Positions 7,736 to 10,263 of a DNA stretch of 10,263 bases are shown piece by piece. The notes beneath the pieces were generated by a model, which worked only from the letters and a program-made list of their open reading frames with translations, searched no databases and was not told the DNA's origin. Each line of letters opens with the position of its first letter. The first letter of the stretch is position 1. The DNA lies in the NCBI GenBank assembly GCA_045600865.1, contig JAZRYS010000036.1, positions 1 to 10,263 of the forward strand, in the 5' to 3' direction. A program made the translations under genes and the position numbers. This DNA is from Aphodosoma sp045600865. GTDB taxonomy: Bacteria > Bacteroidota > Bacteroidia > Bacteroidales > Paludibacteraceae.

Positions 7736-7784
7736 GAAAAAGCCAAGGCGAAGGATGCCTGAATGCAGAAATCTTTCGCCTTGG
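7736..7784 (-). terminator. Leftward intrinsic terminator between the Bro/DinD gene and hsdM
   Basis: CCAAGGCGAAGGAT (7743-7756) pairs with ATCTTTCGCCTTGG (7771-7784), a 14-base stem with one mismatch and a 14-base loop. Read leftward the stem is followed by GCTTTTTC. This is a strong rho-independent terminator on the minus strand; no T-run follows on the plus strand. It should end transcripts coming from the Bro/DinD-like gene, so hsdMSR would need its own promoter or read-through. Confidence 0.8.
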
Positions 7785-7837
7785 ATATTATCTAATGCGC
7801 TATTTATTAAATGTTTATGGTTGAGGAGGTGTAAATA

Positions 7838-7848
7838 CCCCCCCCCCC
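7838..7848. repeat. 11-base C/G homopolymer
   Basis: Eleven consecutive C on the plus strand (G on the minus strand) lie in an otherwise AT-rich intergenic stretch between the Bro/DinD-like gene and the R-M operon. Tracts of this length are prone to slipped-strand length change. On the minus strand an ATG (7850-7848) runs straight into the tract. With 11 G the frame stops after 10 codons. With 10 G it would join the lipoprotein frame that ends at 7592. Confidence 0.85.
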
Positions 7849-7925
7849 ATTAAATTTAGTTAACTTTGGTGAAGTTGACATGTTTCGTGATATGTTGTCT
7901 TTGTGGTTCATCGTTATATTTGCTT

Positions 7926-8795
7926 TCAAGCTTTGTCTATTTCCGAATCATCCTTGTTCGAATTATCAGCAGATGGCAGATAATCTGATGCTTTTTTGTT
8001 GGTTACAATGGAACGTCCAGTCTGAGCTTCGATTTTGGCTCGTGTTTCGCCAGCTATCTGACCCCCCTTTTTTGCCACCTTGGCACTTGCCTGAAATCCA
8101 TCTGGATTTTCTGCCTGTGAGATTTCAACAGTGGTAGCTTCTGCCAACATATTTAGTGCCAACTCCAAAGTCGTCATATTGTCACGAAGCGATTCCTTCT
8201 TCAATCCTTTGAACTGTTTATACTGTTTTGTTGTCTTACCGCTCCATTCTTTTGTTATTATGTCGGTTAGCATGGCAAATTCTTGTCCTTCTTTTACTCC
8301 AGAACGCATCCACTCATCGGTCAATTCTTTTCGTGCTTTTATAGATTGCAGACGCTGATTTACCCAACGTTCGCTATATCCAAGACGCTGATAATCTTCG
8401 AATGCCTGTTGGAAATCAAGTTCTGGATCATGCATCTGGTCCATGCGATTGCTTGCAACATGAGCCATCCATTGTTTGAAAGGCTCTGCCTTTGATGATG
8501 GAATACTTTGGATAATACGAAAAATCTGTTGCTGATCTGCAACATCTGTCTTATATTTTTTTCCGTCTTTTGGCGAGACCATTTTCAGTTGGTTACAATT
8601 TGTAACCGACTGAAAACCCTCAGATGCCAATCTGTGTTTCAGCACTTTCCAATAGTTGCGGGCATGTTCTAAATCTGGTTGGTCTGTCAATATCCAGCAC
8701 ACATCAACTATAGAAAAATACCATTTCTGCTCATCTTCATTCCAAGCAGTACGGACTTTCTGTCCATCAAATATTTGTATCTTATTTTCGTCCAC
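7926..8795 (-). CDS. Bro-N domain protein with DinD-like C-terminal region
   Basis: The N-terminal part has the Bro-N (phage antirepressor-type) pattern: KIQIFDGQKVRTAW, then WYFSIVDV, YWKVLKHRL and IIQSIPSSKAEPFKQWMA. The C-terminal third resembles E. coli DinD by eye: a KGLKK motif, then D-x-M-x-x-x-E-L-A-x-N and a G-x-x-A-x-x-x-R segment. Bro-N domains are linked to DNA binding and to phage regulators, and DinD is an SOS protein reported to inhibit RecA strand exchange. The role here is inferred as DNA-damage or phage-responsive regulation. A GTG at 8795 gives 289 residues beginning directly at DENKIQIF, where the domain starts. An in-frame TTG at 8831 would add 12 residues of no clear use, so I prefer the GTG. 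The gene has its own promoter upstream and a terminator downstream. It lies on the same strand as hsdMSR, a placement seen for accessory genes of Type I systems. An SOS box was not seen. Confidence 0.85.
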   Translation of the reverse strand: MDENKIQIFDGQKVRTAWNEDEQKWYFSIVDVCWILTDQPDLEHARNYWKVLKHRLASEGFQSVTNCNQLKMVSPKDGKKYKTDVADQQQIFRIIQSIPSSKAEPFKQWMAHVASNRMDQMHDPELDFQQAFEDYQRLGYSERWVNQRLQSIKARKELTDEWMRSGVKEGQEFAMLTDIITKEWSGKTTKQYKQFKGLKKESLRDNMTTLELALNMLAEATTVEISQAENPDGFQASAKVAKKGGQIAGETRAKIEAQTGRSIVTNKKASDYLPSADNSNKDDSEIDKA

Positions 8796-8907
8796 CGTAT
8801 ATATTTTATACAATTCGCAAATCGGTTGCAAAGGTCGTGCAAATGAGAGCAGAAGCCAAATTTTATTTGGATTATGCCGAATGCAGCCGACTTTCGCAAT
8901 TCGACTG

Positions 8908-8938
8908 CAAAGTTACGAATAATTTTTGAATTGGGCAA
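8908..8938 (-). promoter_or_regulatory. Bacteroidetes-type promoter of the Bro/DinD-like gene
   Basis: On the minus strand TTG (8938-8936) and TAACTTTG (8915-8908) are separated by 20 bases, matching the -33 TTG / -7 TAnnTTTG promoter of Bacteroidetes. Transcription would start near 8900, about 100 bases before the preferred GTG start. The upstream DNA is AT-rich. Confidence 0.75.
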
Positions 8939-9005
8939 GGGTTTTCTGAGCAATATTTTTTGTGATTTTTGTAATATATTTATTTACAATTGGTTGTATT
9001 TTTAT

Positions 9006-9162
9006 ATCTCATTAATTTCAATTATCTCAATTGAAATTCTATATCTATTTTTCACCTATTACGAAGTAATAAATATATACAATATATATTATAATATATA
9101 ATAATGTGTCAGCAAAAAAAGTAACCTCAGGATTTTAATTGAGATAATTGATATATTGAGAT
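9006..9162. repeat. 157-base AT-rich element with ~32-base inverted ends
   Basis: The left end (9006-9038) and the reverse complement of the right end (9162-9131) align over about 32 bases with few differences. They share a perfect 15-base core, 9018-9032 against 9137-9151 (AATTGAGATAATTGA on the right). The half-site TGAGAT occurs four times: inverted at 9006 and 9024, forward at 9140 and 9157, with 17-18 base spacing within each pair. The left end is itself palindromic (AATTTCAATT 9014-9023 with AATTGAAATT 9029-9038). The interior is AT-rich with another small palindrome (9057-9062 with 9066-9071). It may be a miniature inverted-repeat element or a paired operator. No target duplication is visible. 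Confidence 0.6.
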
Positions 9163-9334
9163 TGCCGAGCATTGGCTGTAAACTGTTAAAAAAAGTGCAT
9201 TTGTAACTTGTTGAAAAATAACATATAGAATGTCGTTAAGAATATTTAACTTAATTTTTTACCGTTCTGGCGAAAATATGGGAAATACTAAAGTGGGGGC
9301 TCCTCAGTCCTCTGACTAAAGACCAAAAACTGCT
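9163..9334 (+). other. Upstream region of the M15 peptidase gene
   Basis: This AT-rich stretch holds no reading frame I would support. No exact TAnnTTTG motif was found on the plus strand; the nearest is TAACTTGT at 9204. A short AGTC/GACT hairpin with a CTCT loop lies near 9307-9318, about 17 bases before the start codon. Confidence 0.5.
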
Positions 9335-9775
9335 ATGAAACTTACTGAACATTTTTCCTTGGACGAATTCACTCGTTCCGCAACTGCCATCGCTAATGGC
9401 GTTGACAACACACTGGACACGACAAAGGCGGAAGACCGCATCGTGGTAGAGAATCTCGAGCACCTCTGCCAGACGGTCCTTGAACCGCTGCGTGAACAGA
9501 TGGGAACGCCGGTGGTAATCTCGTCAGGATACAGATGCCGTGAGTTGAATAGCTTAGTTGGCGGAGCGAGGAACAGTCAGCACCTTACCGGTGAGGCGGC
9601 AGACATAGTTCCTCAGTCGGGCGAAGCCCTCAAGAGGTGGTTCCTCTTCATTCAGCAGCATTGCAGGTTCGACCAATTGATTCTTGAGTCGCAAGGCAAC
9701 AGACGTTGGATCCACGTCAGTTGCTGCCGCGACGAGAGCAAGAACAGGCAGAGCTGCATGACGAAAAAGTCGTGA
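9335..9775 (+). CDS. Small M15-family zinc peptidase (D-Ala-D-Ala carboxypeptidase-like)
   Basis: The 146-residue protein carries the M15 signature. SSGYRC (63-68) leads to SQHLTGEAAD (81-90), where His83 and Asp90 are expected zinc ligands. A third ligand, His127, lies in WIHVS, preceded by the FDQLILE segment (112-118). Enzymes of this fold cut peptide bonds in peptidoglycan stem peptides. The short single-domain form with an LTEHFSLDEF N-terminus is the kind found in phage lysins and in many Bacteroidales chromosomes. No signal peptide is visible, so either it is released on lysis or it acts inside the cell. The ATG at 9335 fits the domain start. The C-terminal tail (130-146) is Cys- and Lys-rich. 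It is the first gene of the rightward part, followed by a repeat-rich gap, and may be a prophage remnant or a resident conserved gene. Confidence 0.9.
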   Translation: MKLTEHFSLDEFTRSATAIANGVDNTLDTTKAEDRIVVENLEHLCQTVLEPLREQMGTPVVISSGYRCRELNSLVGGARNSQHLTGEAADIVPQSGEALKRWFLFIQQHCRFDQLILESQGNRRWIHVSCCRDESKNRQSCMTKKS

Positions 9776-9779
9776 CTCT

Positions 9780-9878
9780 GCTAATCCTTCGCTAATCCTT
9801 CGCTATGCCTTTGCTTCTCCTCTACTATTTAGTAGAGAAATAGTAGAGAAATAGTAGAGAAATAGTAGAGGAGAAAAA
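9780..9878. repeat. Block of 11-base-period tandem repeats with 16-base inverted ends
   Basis: Starting 4 bases after the peptidase stop, the sequence keeps an 11-base period for about nine units: GCTAATCCTTC twice, GCTATGCCTTT, GCTTCTCCTCT, ACTATTTAGTA, then GAGAAATAGTA three times and a final GAGGAGAAAAA. The AGTAGAGAAAT phase gives 3.6 near-perfect copies at 9831-9870. A perfect 16-base inverted repeat encloses the second half (9815-9830 with 9860-9875, AAATAGTAGAGGAGAA). In RNA it would form a stable hairpin with a 29-base loop. It is followed by A, not T, on the plus strand, so it is not a standard terminator for the peptidase gene. Confidence 0.8.
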
Positions 9879-9926
9879 AAGGATCTTCAGAGGATTTCTC
9901 TACTCTGAGCAGCCCTCAAACCTCGA

Positions 9927-10060
9927 TTTCACGCAGAATCCGTGTTCTGTTTCACGCAGAACTCTGCTTTATGTTTCACGCAGAATACGCAGACTTATGG
10001 GAATTTTTCCGCGAGTTCTGCGAGTTCTGCGTGAGATAAAGAAATCTTTTCTGCGTGAGA
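9927..10060. repeat. Mirrored 12-base repeats at ~24-base spacing
   Basis: TTTCACGCAGAA occurs in direct orientation at 9927-9938, 9950-9961 and 9974-9985 (steps of 23 and 24). Its near reverse complement TTCTGCGTGAGA occurs at 10025-10036 and 10049-10060 (step of 24). A shorter inverted copy (TTCTGCGAG) is at 10016 within a 9-base tandem (CGAGTTCTG twice, 10012-10029). Spacers are 11-12 bases of unrelated sequence. The array ends about 36 bases before the start codon of the next gene. The layout resembles an ordered set of protein-binding sites or a folded RNA leader. Confidence 0.75.
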
Positions 10061-10096
10061 AAAAAAACTAATTATTAACCTTAAATCTAATTTTTT

Positions 10097-10263
10097 ATGG
10101 CAATTCTTCAAGGACTTATCCGCAAATTGAAAGGCTCTGCAGGTGATTTCACCTTCCGTAACCGTCAGGGCCGCACCGTGGTATCTGAAAAAATCACGGA
10201 AACAACCGACCGCAAGAGCTCTGCACAGCAGAAGCACCGTATGCGCTGGGCAAACGTAATCCA
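10097..10263 (+). CDS. Unrecognised protein, N-terminal 55 residues (runs off the window)
   Basis: The ATG at 10097 follows an AT-rich leader with no Shine-Dalgarno, and the frame stays open to the window edge. The visible part is basic and begins MAILQGLIRKLKGSAG, then a Gly/aromatic patch, V-V-S-E-K-I, and A-Q-Q-K-H-R near residues 43-48. The layout (short hydrophobic start, GSAGDFTF, then a Q-x-x-x-R-x-x-W helix) recalls small Bacteroidetes proteins of the DUF6266 type, but this is by eye and weak. There is no signal peptide. It shares its strand with the M15 peptidase gene, but the 321-base repeat-rich gap between them suggests separate expression. Confidence 0.7.
   Translation, partial: MAILQGLIRKLKGSAGDFTFRNRQGRTVVSEKITETTDRKSSAQQKHRMRWANVI

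Noticed and set aside
7861..7868. Plus-strand TAACTTTG upstream of a small rightward frame at 7880
   Set aside because: The expected -33 position falls in the homopolymer with no TTG, and the rightward frame is antisense to the Bro/DinD-like gene with implausible composition.
8796..8831. TTG start at 8831 for the Bro/DinD-like gene
   Set aside because: The 12 extra residues have no resemblance to the domain start, and the GTG at 8795 lies exactly at it. The choice is probable, not certain.
9995..10237. Minus-strand frame across the repeat array and the last gene
   Set aside because: It is made of the repeat units and the antisense of a better plus-strand gene.

Overview
The window looks like a chromosomal accessory region from a member of the Bacteroidales; Prevotella/Bacteroides-type is my best guess from protein style. 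The intergenic regions carry no purine-rich Shine-Dalgarno sites. A clear Bacteroidetes-type promoter (TTG, 20 bases, TAnnTTTG) precedes one gene. Short palindromic intergenic repeats are common. No tRNA, rRNA, CRISPR array, integrase or transposase was seen.

The core is a complete Type I restriction-modification operon on the minus strand, read right to left: hsdM (7589 to 6027), hsdS (6025 to 4931) and hsdR (4929 to 1762). Each junction has a single base between stop and start codon, so the three are almost certainly co-translated. HsdM and HsdS form the methyltransferase. HsdR adds the nuclease and the DNA-translocating motor. All catalytic motifs that can be checked by eye are intact. The HsdS recognition domains are more AT-rich than hsdM and hsdR.

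The operon is flanked by less ordinary material. Downstream, between hsdR and an unrecognised 419-residue cysteine-containing protein (1514 to 255, same strand), lies a 131-base imperfect inverted repeat that can fold into one long hairpin. A good intrinsic terminator closes the unknown gene at 150-182, followed on the far left by palindromic intergenic repeats. Upstream of hsdM are a 47-codon reading frame with a lipoprotein signal (7735 to 7592), a strong leftward terminator hairpin (7743-7784) and an 11-base G/C homopolymer (7838-7848). Beyond these is a Bro-N/DinD-like gene with its own promoter. That gene is a plausible accessory of the restriction locus.

The right third is rightward: an AT-rich 500-base intergenic region with a 157-base inverted-repeat structure, a small M15-type zinc peptidase, and a 320-base non-coding block with two families of ordered short repeats. 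The window ends inside the start of an unrecognised gene. The best candidates for something undescribed are the long hairpin beside the 419-residue protein, the homopolymer/lipoprotein/terminator cluster at the head of the R-M operon, and the mirrored 24-base-period repeats before the last gene.
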